NCBI RefSeq assembly: GCF_013402815.2
Contig: NZ_CP058601.1
Location: forward strand, 2,480,001 to 2,544,000
Length of the DNA stretch: 64,000 nt
Source of the DNA: Natrinema halophilum
Lineage (GTDB): Archaea > Halobacteriota > Halobacteria > Halobacteriales > Natrialbaceae
Reading direction: 5' to 3'
Part shown: positions 28,157 to 37,222 of the stretch, one piece after another
How the letters are laid out: each line of letters opens with the position of its first letter
Numbering within the stretch: the stretch's first letter is position 1
Position numbers and translations under genes: made by a program
The notes under the pieces: model-generated
What the model was told of the DNA's origin: nothing
Database searches by the model: none
What the model saw: only the letters and a program-made list of their open reading frames with translations

Positions 28157-28630
28157 CTACACTACCGTCCCCGCGAGCACGCCGAAACCGAACGTCCCAG
28201 CCAGAAGAAGCGTTCCGGCTACGAATCGACGACTCGAGGGCGTTTCGTCGAGATCGAGATGACGGCTGTTGCGAGCGATCTGGCCCCCCTGCCAGGAGAC
28301 CGCAACGCCGACGGTGAGCATCGCCGCGGCGACGAGCCACGAAGCCACGTCTCCGGTAACAACGGCGGCCCGAATTGTGGATAAAACGACAGTAACAGAA
28401 ATGACGATATTCGCTGTGCCGACGAGGACGTTCCACGGGACGGTGAGGGGACCGAAGGCGACCGAGTCCGACGTGCTACCGATGATCGACAACAGCGACG
28501 CGAGAACGAGGGCACCGATGGTCATGGCTGTAGCGGGGTCGATGATGACGTAGCGGCCGAAAATAGCGAGCAGGCTAACGGCGAACATCAGTACTACCGT
28601 ACCGGACACCGAGGCGAGACGTCTGATCAT
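28157..28630 (-). CDS. Polytopic membrane protein of unknown function
   Basis: This 157-residue protein has about five hydrophobic helices (about 8-24, 34-52, 60-82, 92-110 and 138-156) and a basic loop (RNSRHLDLDETPSSRR) before the last. There is no signature motif. It precedes engB on the same strand with an 84-base spacer, so weak co-transcription is possible. I do not recognise the family. Confidence 0.7.
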   Translation of the reverse strand: MIRRLASVSGTVVLMFAVSLLAIFGRYVIIDPATAMTIGALVLASLLSIIGSTSDSVAFGPLTVPWNVLVGTANIVISVTVVLSTIRAAVVTGDVASWLVAAAMLTVGVAVSWQGGQIARNSRHLDLDETPSSRRFVAGTLLLAGTFGFGVLAGTVV

Positions 28631-28698
28631 ACCAGTACATTCGGGAGTTACTACAAGAAAACGGCGGAATGAGTTGAAGTAGACGGACTATCCCGACC

Positions 28699-28810
28699 TA
28701 TAGTAGCCGGTGGGACGATGTTGCCACCGCTCGCACTGCTGCGGCCAGCGAGTACTCGCTGGCCGCGAACTCGCGAGCGAGATGTGCAGTGACGTTCAAC
28801 GACTACTATA
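28699..28810. repeat. 112-bp imperfect inverted repeat with a perfect 26-bp palindromic core
   Basis: The element begins TATAGTAG at 28699 and ends with its complement CTACTATA at 28803-28810. At its centre, 28741-28766, is a perfect 26-bp palindrome (GCGGCCAGCGAG followed by its mirror, centred on GTAC). Between core and ends the two arms match only in patches (CTCGC/GCGAG, ACTGC). The size and terminal repeats suit a miniature inverted-repeat element or a large hairpin. No ORF lies within it. Confidence 0.8.
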
Positions 28811-28865
28811 CTTCGTGGGACCGAATGCCCCGGAGTTATGACCCCAGAGTGCCTCATCCTTCGAT

Positions 28866-30158
28866 GTGCGGCTCGTACAGTTGACAGTGCCGACGGGAAA
28901 ACGAGAGACGATCCTCGAGACTCTCGACGCGCGGAAAATCGATTACGTCGTGACTGACGAAGGCAGCAGCCGAGAGTACACGGCGGTCGTCTACTTTCCG
29001 TTGCCGGATGCGGCCGTCGAACCCGTCCTCGACGAGGTACAGGAGGCGGGGATCGACGAAGACGCCTACACGGTCGTCGTCGACGCGGAGACGGTCGTCT
29101 CTCGACGGTTCCAGGCGCTGCGCGACGAGTACGAGGACGGTGACGTCGAGTCGGAGCGTATCTCGCGCCACGAGTTACAAGCCAAAGCGGAGGAGCTGAC
29201 GCCCACGTTTCCGGTCTACTCGGTGATGACGATCATCAGTGCCATCGTCGCTACTGCGGGCCTCCTGCTGGATTCGCCTGCGGTCGTCGTCGGTTCGATG
29301 GTGATCGCGCCGTTGATCGGACCGGCGCTCGGAGCCAGCGTCGGGACTGTGATCGACGACGAGGAGTTGTTCACCGAAAGTATCACGTTCCAGATCATCG
29401 GCGTGGTTCTCGCGATCGGAGCCGCTGCGATCTTTGCGTTACTCGTCAGGATGACGAACATCGTTCCTCCGGGGCTCGTCCTCTCTAACGTCGGCGAAAT
29501 TTCGGAACGACTCGCACCGGATTTGCTTTCGCTCGTGATCGCCCTCGGCGCAGGCATCGCTGGAGTCGTCAGCATCGCTACCGGAACCTCCGTTGCACTC
29601 GTCGGCGTCATGATCGCAGCGGCGTTAATACCGCCCGCTGGCGTCGCGGGCATCTCCCTCGCGTGGGGCCAGCCGTCGGCCGCGATCGGTGCGACTGTCC
29701 TCGTCCTCGTCAACCTCCTCTCGGTGAACCTCGCCGGGCTGTTGACGCTCTGGTACGCCGGCTATCGTCCGGAGAATCTGTTTCAGCTCGGTGAAACGGA
29801 GCGACGGCTTCGCCAGCGGATCGTGGGTCTCGTCCTCATCGTTCTCGTGTTCGCGGTGTTTCTCGGCGGAATTACGTACTCATCCTACGAAACGAGTAAC
29901 TTCGAACAGAACGCCCGGGAGGAGGTAGAGGCAGTCCTCGCACAGGAGGAATACGAGGAGTACCAACTGCTCGAGTTCGAGGTCGTGATGGGTGACGACT
30001 ATCCGTTCCGAAACCCCGAACGGGTAATCGTGACGATCGGTGGCCCGCCGAACGGGTCGCCACCCGAACTGGCCACCGTTCTCGACGAGCGGATTAATCG
30101 TCACACCGATCAGTCCGTCGCCGTGGAGGTCAGGTACGTCGCCGTCCTCGAGCGGTAA
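28866..30158 (+). CDS. DUF389 / TIGR00341-type membrane protein
   Basis: The product is 430 residues, with a soluble N-terminal part (about 1-105) containing repeated beta-alpha units. A hydrophobic core follows, of about six helices from residue 118 to 300 plus one near 320. The block SPAVVVGSMVIAPLIGPALG and the later GVMIAAALIPPAGVAG are hallmarks of DUF389. A C-terminal domain of about 85 residues lies outside the membrane. GTG at 28866 gives the normal N-terminus (MRLVQLTVPTGKRE). Function unknown; a transport-like role is often presumed. Confidence 0.9.
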   Translation: MRLVQLTVPTGKRETILETLDARKIDYVVTDEGSSREYTAVVYFPLPDAAVEPVLDEVQEAGIDEDAYTVVVDAETVVSRRFQALRDEYEDGDVESERISRHELQAKAEELTPTFPVYSVMTIISAIVATAGLLLDSPAVVVGSMVIAPLIGPALGASVGTVIDDEELFTESITFQIIGVVLAIGAAAIFALLVRMTNIVPPGLVLSNVGEISERLAPDLLSLVIALGAGIAGVVSIATGTSVALVGVMIAAALIPPAGVAGISLAWGQPSAAIGATVLVLVNLLSVNLAGLLTLWYAGYRPENLFQLGETERRLRQRIVGLVLIVLVFAVFLGGITYSSYETSNFEQNAREEVEAVLAQEEYEEYQLLEFEVVMGDDYPFRNPERVIVTIGGPPNGSPPELATVLDERINRHTDQSVAVEVRYVAVLER

Positions 30159-30254
30159 CCGGCGTGAGTGATTCGAACGCCGTTTCAGAACGGAAACGAG
30201 TCTCACCGGACGATCGGCTCCGCCGGGTGCCAGTTCCGGTCGGCCGGTAGGCAT

Positions 30255-30746
30255 ATGACGGTTTACGACGCTGTGTTCCCAACGGAGCGGATGGTTCGAA
30301 TTGCCGTCGTACAGACGTTATTGTTCATCGCAACCGTCAGCATCGCGACCATGTTCGCCGGGACTATCGTCACGCAGTCAACGCTGTACGCGCAGTCGAA
30401 CGCGGACGAAACCGATCGGGCGGTCGCAGAGATAGACGCGGAAGTCGCCATCATCAACGATCCCGCTGCGGGCACGACGTACGATGAGAGCGCTGGGCAG
30501 AGTACGCTGTACATCAAGAACATCGGCCGAGAGACGCTCGAGCCGGTCGCACTCGAGGTCGTGCTCGACGGGCGGTACGTCGAATCCGCCGATCGCTCCG
30601 TCCGACTTCTCGGAACCCGGGGCGACCACTGGCGGGTCGGGACGGTCCTCGAGGTGACGATCGACCGGTCGCTCGGGACCGGCGAACACCGCGCAGTCGT
30701 CGAGATTCACACTGCTCAGGACCGCCTGACCTTCGAAGCAGGGTGA
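30255..30746 (+). CDS. Archaellum-accessory-like protein (ArlG/FlaG-like)
   Basis: This 163-residue protein has one N-terminal hydrophobic helix (about residues 14-38, RIAVVQTLLFIATVSIATMF) followed by a beta-sandwich-like domain. The segments VAIINDPAAG and STLYIKNIGRETLEPV resemble the soluble domain of archaellum stator proteins ArlF/ArlG. It would be membrane-anchored with the domain in the pseudoperiplasm. No other archaellum genes are near, so an orphan surface protein is more likely than a motor part. ATG at 30255 begins just before the helix. Confidence 0.6.
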   Translation: MTVYDAVFPTERMVRIAVVQTLLFIATVSIATMFAGTIVTQSTLYAQSNADETDRAVAEIDAEVAIINDPAAGTTYDESAGQSTLYIKNIGRETLEPVALEVVLDGRYVESADRSVRLLGTRGDHWRVGTVLEVTIDRSLGTGEHRAVVEIHTAQDRLTFEAG

Positions 30747-30908
30747 ACCGCCTCGGCCTGCTCCGCCTGTAGATTCAAGACTGACGTTCGCATTCAGTCG
30801 CGACTCGAGACAAGTGACGAGAGTCACTACTGCACCGGCGACGGGACGGCCCCTCGAGTGGTTTTGGCACTCGTTCGTGTGCCTGTGGGTCTTTGCGCCG
30901 TTACGCGT

Positions 30909-31778
30909 CTACGTCTCGTCGCCGTCCTCGGGGCGCGAATAGTCCGGGTCGAAGATCTGTGCCGACAGCGGCGCCGGGTCGCCGTCGGTGAGGTTGTATC
31001 GAGAGAAATCCTCGATACCGGCGTCCCGAAGGATGTCTTCGTCGTAGACGACGTTCCCAGTAAATTCGGCGGGGTCGCGATCGAGTATCTCGAGAACCGA
31101 GTCCGAGACGATTTCCGGCGTTCGCCAGTCGTCTTCGGTTCCCATGCCGAAATAGCGGGTCGCGCGCGTATCGATGGCAGTGACGGGCCAGAAGGAGTTA
31201 CAGCCGATGTCGTGGTCGTCCAGTTCGTCGGCAAGCGACAGCGTGACGAAAGACATGCCCATCTTCGACCAGGAGTAGGCGGCGCTTCCCGGCGCGCGGT
31301 CGACTTTCGCTGGTGGCGCGTTCGTCAGAATCCAGGCGTCCTCCTCGACTCCTTTGAGGTGGTCGATGAAGCCCCGCGAGACGAGATAGGTGCCGCGTAC
31401 GTTGACCTCGTTCACGAGATCATACCGGTTGGCCGGCATCTCCTCGACGGACTGCATCTGGATGGCCGAGGCGTTGTTGATGACGATGTTGATCTCGCCC
31501 AGTTCGTCGATCGCGTCCTCGATAGCCGCGTCGATCTCGGCCTCGTTTCGAACGTTCAACTGGACGGCGTGCGTATCGACGCCCTTCTCGGCACACGCAT
31601 CGGCCGTCTTATGGATCGTTCCGTCCAGATCGGACTCCGAATCGTCGACCGTCTTGCCCGTCGAGACGATATTACACCCTTGTTCGGCGAGTGCGAGTGC
31701 GAGTTGCTTCCCGATTCCCCGCGTCGTCCCGGTGATAAATGCAGTCTGTCCGGTCAGGTCTGGCCCGTCGATCATCAT
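30909..31778 (-). CDS. SDR family oxidoreductase (HSDL2-like)
   Basis: The product is a 289-residue short-chain dehydrogenase. The nucleotide motif is TGTTRGIG, the structural motif is NNASAI (NNAG variant), and the active site is AYSWSKMGM with YxxxK preserved. The pattern ILTNAPPAK rather than a typical Ser-containing strand resembles HSDL2-like SDRs, in which the catalytic Ser is shifted. It should be an NAD(P)-dependent enzyme acting on a lipid-like or hydroxyacyl substrate, by family inference. Two adjacent ATGs (31778 and 31775) are possible starts. Monocistronic. Confidence 0.87.
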   Translation of the reverse strand: MMIDGPDLTGQTAFITGTTRGIGKQLALALAEQGCNIVSTGKTVDDSESDLDGTIHKTADACAEKGVDTHAVQLNVRNEAEIDAAIEDAIDELGEINIVINNASAIQMQSVEEMPANRYDLVNEVNVRGTYLVSRGFIDHLKGVEEDAWILTNAPPAKVDRAPGSAAYSWSKMGMSFVTLSLADELDDHDIGCNSFWPVTAIDTRATRYFGMGTEDDWRTPEIVSDSVLEILDRDPAEFTGNVVYDEDILRDAGIEDFSRYNLTDGDPAPLSAQIFDPDYSRPEDGDET

Positions 31779-31910
31779 CCAACGGCACTCTCTCAATGCA
31801 CTAATAGATCCGGAAACGTGCCACGCTACCGTCTCGAGTGGAAACGTGGCGACCGAACGACCGGGCGTCTACCGGGACCGGCGACCGGTCTCGGTTCGAT
31901 CGTGACGCCC

Positions 31911-32894
31911 TCAGCCGTCGAACGGCAACTCGGGCTCGTAGTCGATCGCCTCGACGGCAGCCTCGAGGACAGTCTCGACGTTCTCGCCCGTTTCGACGCT
32001 CATCGCGTGATCGGCGGCGGCGGCCTCGTCCAGTTCGTCCGCGTCGAATCGATCCGCCTTGTTCGCGACCGTAAAGACGGGAACGTCTTCGAACTGAGCC
32101 ACGATCGAGTCTCGTAGCTCGAGTTGCGAGCCGATCGGATAGCCGCATTCGCCAGTGGGGTCGACCATGACGAGCATGCAGTCGGCGAGGTGCTCGATCG
32201 CACTGACCGCCTGCGATTCGATCTCGTTGCGGTCTGCAGGTGGCCGGTCGAGCAGGCCGGGCGTATCCACGATCTGGTAGCGGATGTGGTCGCGTTCGAA
32301 GTGACCGAGACCGATCCCCTTCGTCGTGAACGGATAGGATGCGGTCTCGCCGCGGGCACTGGTGACGTCGTTGACCAGGGAGGACTTGCCGACGTTCGGG
32401 TAGCCGGCGACGACGATCGTCGGTGCGTCGGGATCGATATCCGGCAGGTCCCGGAGATCGTTGCGCGATTCGTTGATATACAGTAGTTCGTCGTCGATCT
32501 GCTCGACGATGTCCGCGAGCCGAGCGAAGGCCTGTTTCCGGTGCTTGCGTGCCGTGTCGACGTCGGTCTTTCGGAGGCGGGGCTGGTACTCCTCGTGGAT
32601 CTCGCGGGCCTTTCGGCTGGCCCACATCACTTCCGAGAGACTCTGGCGGAGTCGGTCGACGTCGACGATCGCGTCAGCCAGTTCGTAGTAAAACGGATGC
32701 GCATCGTACTCGAAGTCCGGCCACGCCGTCACGACGTTTTCTAAGTTGTCCGAGATGATATTCGCCGCCGTCTGGAGCATCGACTGCTGGGCCTCGAGGC
32801 CGCCCTTGGCCTTGCCGGCCCGTGCCGCCCGCGAAAACGCCTTGTCGATCAGCTCTTCCGACGTGGGCGTCGTCGGAAGGTCTTCGAAAATCAT
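31911..32894 (-). CDS. NOG1-type GTP-binding protein
   Basis: This 327-residue protein has an N-terminal helical NOG1 domain (about 1-155). A G domain follows, with G1 GYPNVGKSS, switch residues SYPFTTKGIGLG, G3 DTPGLLDRPP and G4 NKADR. The SYPFTT segment is typical of the OBG/NOG1 group. It should act in large ribosomal subunit assembly. The archaeal form is shorter than the eukaryotic one because it lacks the long C-terminal region. The start at 32894 gives the conserved MIFEDLPTTPTSEEL. Confidence 0.94.
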   Translation of the reverse strand: MIFEDLPTTPTSEELIDKAFSRAARAGKAKGGLEAQQSMLQTAANIISDNLENVVTAWPDFEYDAHPFYYELADAIVDVDRLRQSLSEVMWASRKAREIHEEYQPRLRKTDVDTARKHRKQAFARLADIVEQIDDELLYINESRNDLRDLPDIDPDAPTIVVAGYPNVGKSSLVNDVTSARGETASYPFTTKGIGLGHFERDHIRYQIVDTPGLLDRPPADRNEIESQAVSAIEHLADCMLVMVDPTGECGYPIGSQLELRDSIVAQFEDVPVFTVANKADRFDADELDEAAAADHAMSVETGENVETVLEAAVEAIDYEPELPFDG

Positions 32895-32976
32895 GGTCAG
32901 TGGTAGAACGCGCGGTCATAAAAGGGCGTTCGTTGTCCGCCGGGAGCTTATCCCCGTCGCCCTCGTCCCATCTAGC

Positions 32977-33348
32977 ATGACAAACTGGCGTGCTGTCTTC
33001 GTCGGATTCCTCGTCGTGACGGTCCTCGGGTTCATCGGGCTCGCCGTTCCCGGGCTCGGCCAGCTCGCTGCGGGATTGATCGGCGGCTTCGTCGCTGGCT
33101 ACATGGCCGGTGGTGGTCTGGGAAGCGGCTTCTGGCATGGACTCCTCGCAGGCTCGCTCGGCGGGATCATCGGCGGTCTGCTCATCGGCGTCGCCGTCGG
33201 CATCATCGGCCTCGCGCTCGGGCCGATCGGCGGAGCGATCTCCGGCGCGGCTGGCATCGGCATTTTCGTGCTCGTCGTCGGAATTTCGGTAATTATGGCC
33301 CTCGAAAGTGCGGTCGCCGGCGCAGTTGGTGCGGCTGTCAACGCCTGA
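32977..33348 (+). CDS. DUF5518-type membrane protein
   Basis: The product is 123 residues, very hydrophobic and glycine-rich, with about four membrane segments. It opens MTNWRAVFVGFLVVTVLGF and contains GGFVAGYMAGGGLGSGFWHG, typical of the haloarchaeal DUF5518 family. ATG at 32977 is the family start; upstream in-frame sequence is antisense to the NOG1 gene. It is divergent from NOG1 with an 82-base gap. Function unknown. Confidence 0.85.
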   Translation: MTNWRAVFVGFLVVTVLGFIGLAVPGLGQLAAGLIGGFVAGYMAGGGLGSGFWHGLLAGSLGGIIGGLLIGVAVGIIGLALGPIGGAISGAAGIGIFVLVVGISVIMALESAVAGAVGAAVNA

Positions 33349-34078
33349 AATCGGGGGCAGTCGAGTTGTCGTCGGTTCCTGCATGATCCGTCGGTTTCGA
33401 CTGCACCGGAGTAGAGTCTGGGGATCGAACGGACGGCTCTGAAGCCGACCGATCGGCGTCTGACTGGAACCGAACGCGGGTTTCGTCCTCGCCCGAACCG
33501 ATTTATGCCAATTGGTACCACAGCTCATTTTACCGACACCTGCCCCGTATATCGGCATAATTTTCCCCTTCGTGACCCGTTCTTCTACGCGCCACGTCTG
33601 GAGAAAACCCGATTGAAACAGAACATACCGGGTGTTTCGGTATCGACACCGTTGTCGACGACAGGCGGATACCTGAGGATCGCGGTGGAGTGGTTACGCC
33701 GAAGTGATGGAAGGAATACAATTCTTCGGTCGGACTACTTCGGGCGTCTCGATGGATAGAGGCCAACTTACCGGACGGTACCGACGACCCAAATTTCCCA
33801 TCTCTCGGTACTATCGACAGGTGTCGAGTGCGCTCGCACCGACATGCCGAACGTCGTTCACCGCGTCGGATACCACCCGACGATACTGACCAGTACGGCA
33901 GACAGCTGCCGTTTCAGCGCCGAAACTGCGACAGATCGTTGTCGCCAGAGGAAGTACCGAGCGCCGGTCGTACCCACGAGTCGTCAGAGATAGCGGCATA
34001 ATACTCCCATAAGACACAGCACGGGTATCGCTTGCAGGCGAAGCGATACTTATCCCGACAGGGTTCGAACGCCAGTCC
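33349..34078. other. 730-bp intergenic region without a supported gene
   Basis: Several open frames exist on both strands, but none has haloarchaeal acidic composition or a family match, so I do not call them. The left part is noticeably AT-richer, with runs such as ATTTATGCC and AATTTTCCCC. The right end carries the inverted repeat and TATA region of the following small gene. Confidence 0.6.
34025..34049. promoter_or_regulatory. Inverted repeat overlapping a TATA region
   Basis: GTATCGCTT at 34025-34033 is mirrored by AAGCGATAC at 34041-34049 across a 7-base loop. The right arm runs into the TATA-like GATACTTATC (34045-34054), about 27 bases before the ATG at 34079. It could be an operator or a hairpin controlling the 46-codon gene. 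Confidence 0.55.
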
Positions 34079-34219
34079 ATGACTGATGCAGCCGAATGTG
34101 AACCGAAGCCGGTCGAGCAGGACAGGGACGAGCGAGAGGACGCCCACCTCGACGATATCGAAGAAGGAGCCGGCTGTACGGAAATTTGGGAACACCTCGC
34201 TGAGAAGCGCGAGGAGTAA
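34079..34219 (+). CDS. Small acidic 46-residue protein
   Basis: This 46-residue ORF runs MTDAAECEPKPVEQDRDERE to an ending of GCTEIWEHLAEKREE. The C-terminal block GAGCTEIWEHL recurs in small haloarchaeal proteins that I recall as DUF7331-like, which supports a real gene. It has a TATA-like box about 27 bases upstream and lies just before, and on the same strand as, the next gene (57-base gap). A larger open frame on the opposite strand is a shadow. Function unknown. Confidence 0.72.
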   Translation: MTDAAECEPKPVEQDRDEREDAHLDDIEEGAGCTEIWEHLAEKREE

Positions 34220-34275
34220 CTCACGATCGTTGGCCCGGCCACGACCTTTTTAATGTCGAGTCCGTACTGAAATTC

Positions 34276-34977
34276 ATGACTGACAACCGGCCCGGAGATC
34301 GTTCGCGCCACCGCGGTGAGAACGATCGCTCGATTCCAACGGACCGCGAATCGCCCGTCGGAGCGCCGGTGATCCGCGGCGACGAATCTGTCACTGGAAA
34401 TCGGGCCCGGGAAGCCGTCATTTTCGATCCCGACGACGCCGAAAGCCTCGCAGACGCCGCCGAAACCGTTCGCCAGTTCGCCGTCGGTGCGGCCAACGAC
34501 GATCACCTCTTCATGCTCCGCGGCGCAGCCGCCTGCGCCGCCCTCGTTCGGGGCGAAGGCTCCTACAAAGCCGCCGCCGAACGCGTCGATGACGAGGCCA
34601 CCGTTGCGTTCATTCGGAAATGGGCGCGCGTTCACGACCTCCCGCGATCGGTCCGCAAACAGGTCGCACTCGGACAGATCGCACCCACTGCCGCAAAGCA
34701 CATCGCACGCGTCGCCGGCGAAGCCCGATTGCTCCTCGCGTGGGCCACTCTCGATGGCGATCTCACCGTTCGCGACGTCCGGAGCATCGCCAGCGCCGTC
34801 AACAACGACGTCCCTATCGACCAGGCCCTCGCAGAACACGGCGTCACCCTCGGGACGATCGAGCTCACCCTCACACCATCCACCTACCGCGATATCCGCC
34901 GTCGTGCGTCTATCGACGGCATTCAACCCGGTCAGATCGCCACTGACGCGCTCGAACAGTACTTCGAGTACGAGTGA
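34276..34977 (+). CDS. Conserved haloarchaeal helical protein (DUF7119-like)
   Basis: The product is 233 residues. An acidic or charged N-terminal tail (1-35) is followed by PVIRGDESVTGNRAREAVIF and a helical body. The body includes MLRGAAACAALVRGEGSYKAAAERV and GQIAPTAAKHIARVAGEARLLLAWA. These segments resemble helix-turn-helix units (SYKAAAERVDDEATVAFIRKWA), so nucleic-acid binding is plausible. I recall the family as DUF7119. It ends about 80 bases before tRNA-Lys on the same strand. Function unknown. Confidence 0.78.
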   Translation: MTDNRPGDRSRHRGENDRSIPTDRESPVGAPVIRGDESVTGNRAREAVIFDPDDAESLADAAETVRQFAVGAANDDHLFMLRGAAACAALVRGEGSYKAAAERVDDEATVAFIRKWARVHDLPRSVRKQVALGQIAPTAAKHIARVAGEARLLLAWATLDGDLTVRDVRSIASAVNNDVPIDQALAEHGVTLGTIELTLTPSTYRDIRRRASIDGIQPGQIATDALEQYFEYE

Positions 34978-35058
34978 TTCGAGCGGGTCGAGCATCGGGT
35001 CCGTGGCGCATCGAAGAAAGAAACGTTTAACCGCTACTCACCGAAAGAAGAAACCAGA

Positions 35059-35132
<74 letters not shown>

Positions 35133-35526
35133 TGCAACGACCCGATGAGCGGAGCGAATCGGAGAGTAGACCGGTCAGGCACGGATTGAATCGCAGTGAA
35201 CACGCAGCGCGAGTGGAGCGAGCGACCGTGAGACCGTGTGTTCGAATCGCGTTCGGCCTGCTTCGCTTTTAGCTCCAAACGCGTACGCGAGAAGTGAGGG
35301 GACTCTCGAGGTTCGAACACGTGTCTCTACAGTCACTGAATCTGTCGTCATCGACGCTAAAATAGAGGCTACGTCCCCAGTAGTATCGTAGGCCGGTATC
35401 TCCGGCGTATCGCCGTATCCGACCTCGCGAACCGTATTTTGTCAGCGGTATCGGAGTCAGTTTCCACTCTCGAGTCGGGCTCGTATCCGAGGTCGGGTAC
35501 GTGAGGATCGGTCGCGGCGAGGAGGA
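35133..35526. repeat. Region after tRNA-Lys with a degenerate copy of the tRNA 3' end
   Basis: At 35228-35264 the sequence GACCGTGTGTTCGAATCGCG followed by TTCGGCCTG imitates the T arm and 3' acceptor strand of tRNA-Lys (GTGTTCAAATCGCGCCCGGCCCG). It has several mismatches and no 5' half. This is the kind of partial tRNA copy left by integration at a tRNA gene. The rest of the stretch up to the HTH_10 gene shows no supported gene. Confidence 0.6.
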
Positions 35527-36213
35527 TCAGTCGGGGAGCGGAGGCCACGTTGTCGCCACCGTCTCCTGGATGAGCTGGGTCTGAGCACGGCGCAGTCGCT
35601 CGGAGACCGAGGATGCCGAGATGTCTAAGTCCGTCGCAATTTCTTCCAGGGTCGCCCGTCGAGGGATGTCGTAATAGCCCATCTCGTAGGCCGTTCGGAG
35701 CGCTTCGCGTTGGCGGTCGGTAAGTCCCTCACCGGGAGGCTCGGACTCGCCGTCCTGAGTGAGACGGTGCAGTCGAAAGCCGGCGTTTCGCTGCCAGAAA
35801 GAGGAGAACGTCCTGAAGGCGTCCCGGTTTGCGAACCAGCCCGTCTGGCGCCATCCGTCAGCGACGACCTCGATCCGCTCGATGATAGCGTCGGCCGTGG
35901 CGAGGCCTTTAAGTCCCGCGAGGTTGGTGATATGATCGCCGAGTTGTTCCTCGAGACTGAGCGCCGGAAGCACCTGATAGCGGCGCGTCTCACCAGCCTG
36001 ACCGACGAGGGTCCACTCGCCAACGTCGAAAGCGTGGGTAAGGGCACGTGCGATCGCTGCTGGCTGACTGCCGGTCACGGTGACGAGAAACAGGGGCCGA
36101 TTTCCGTGATTGAACTGCAGGTCGAGAAGCAGTGTCGCCTCGGGCACCGTCGCCGCGACCTCGACGAGCGGGAGAGCCTCGCAGTGGATTTTGAATTCAG
36201 CGACAAGTCCCAT
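35527..36213 (-). CDS. HTH_10 (Bat-type) transcriptional regulator
   Basis: The product is 228 residues. The N-terminal about 150 residues form a beta-rich sensor-like domain. The C-terminal HTH_10 module opens LTDRQREALRTAYEMGYYDI and continues with LEEIATDLDISASSVSERLRR, the recognition helix region. Such proteins are abundant haloarchaeal transcription regulators related to the bacterioopsin activator. It is transcribed away from the hydrolase gene at 36431 and may control it, though no operator is apparent. Confidence 0.9.
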   Translation of the reverse strand: MGLVAEFKIHCEALPLVEVAATVPEATLLLDLQFNHGNRPLFLVTVTGSQPAAIARALTHAFDVGEWTLVGQAGETRRYQVLPALSLEEQLGDHITNLAGLKGLATADAIIERIEVVADGWRQTGWFANRDAFRTFSSFWQRNAGFRLHRLTQDGESEPPGEGLTDRQREALRTAYEMGYYDIPRRATLEEIATDLDISASSVSERLRRAQTQLIQETVATTWPPLPD

Positions 36214-36430
36214 ACGGTATCACTTCTGTCAGCGGTAATGGGACTACCGAAACGGACGGTCAAAACGAGACGGTGCAGGGAGAATATGCCGTCTTCGATC
36301 GGTTTGTGCTACCAAGCTCTGCTGGAACCGGTTCGGCCAGCGATCCCAAGCGTCCCACCGCGACCCCCACTTAAACGGCACCATCACTAAGAGAACGGTT
36401 CAGCCCGGACGGGTACAAAGGCGGGATTGC

Positions 36431-37222
36431 ATGCAGACGACACAGTCCGCAACAGGAACCGAATTGGCAGACGAACGACACGGCGACGGTCGACCGCTGA
36501 TACTCCTCCACGGGGGTATGGCTCCGCGGGAGTACTGGGACCCGGTCGTACCGCATTTCGACGATTTTGCCGCTATCATCCCCCAGCGGCCGGGATTCGG
36601 TACCTGTCTCGACGATCCAGAAGAGACGAGCGCCGACGAGGTGCTGGATCGGGAGGCCGACTACGTCCGGACGCTCGTCGACGGCGTCGACGGCGATCCG
36701 ATCCTGCTCGGACACTCCTACGGCGCACTCACCGCGATCGAAGCCGCAACGGATGCGGCGGTCGAGGCCGTCGTCGCGTACGAACCGGCGGTACTCCCCG
36801 AACGCTTTCGAGAGGAAGCTGACCTCGCCGACCGAATGGAGCGGCTCCTCGAGGACGGCCACCGCCGCGAGGCAGTAAAGCGGTACATCGAGCAGGTCCT
36901 CCACCCCGAGGGGATCGACGACCTCGACGCGTGGTTGGCGGAGTGGCCGGTCTGGCCGGACTGCGTGGCCCTCGCCGAAGAAGTGATCCGGATGAATCGT
37001 GCCGTCGAGCGGTACCGGCTTCCCGACCGTCTCGACGTCGACGCCCCCGCGCTCGTTTTGACCGGCACCGACGGCCCGGACTTTCTCCGTAAGAGCGCCC
37101 GCGCGGTCCACCGAGCGTTTCCGCACAGCCGTCTCGTCGAGTTCGACGGTATCAGTCACAGCGGCCCCGCCGAAGCACCGGAGCTGATCTCCGCGGAAGT
37201 CGATGCCTTCCTTCGTGCGTAG
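36431..37222 (+). CDS. Alpha/beta hydrolase
   Basis: This 263-residue alpha/beta-fold hydrolase has an oxyanion-hole segment (LILLHGGMAP), a nucleophile elbow (GHSYGALTA, Ser near residue 98), and a late His (ISHSGPAEAP) in the usual place. The acid residue probably lies in the TGTDGPDF strand. The substrate is unknown; esters or a lactone are typical. It is divergent from the HTH_10 regulator with about 217 bases between them, which may be regulatory. Confidence 0.88.
   Translation: MQTTQSATGTELADERHGDGRPLILLHGGMAPREYWDPVVPHFDDFAAIIPQRPGFGTCLDDPEETSADEVLDREADYVRTLVDGVDGDPILLGHSYGALTAIEAATDAAVEAVVAYEPAVLPERFREEADLADRMERLLEDGHRREAVKRYIEQVLHPEGIDDLDAWLAEWPVWPDCVALAEEVIRMNRAVERYRLPDRLDVDAPALVLTGTDGPDFLRKSARAVHRAFPHSRLVEFDGISHSGPAEAPELISAEVDAFLRA

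Noticed and set aside
33505-33759. 84-codon plus-strand frame in the large intergenic region
   Set aside because: Basic, low-acidity composition and overlap with an equally open minus-strand frame; no start signal.
33914-34195. 93-codon frame on the minus strand
   Set aside because: It is the shadow of the 46-codon plus-strand gene and has Cys/Arg-rich, non-halophilic composition.
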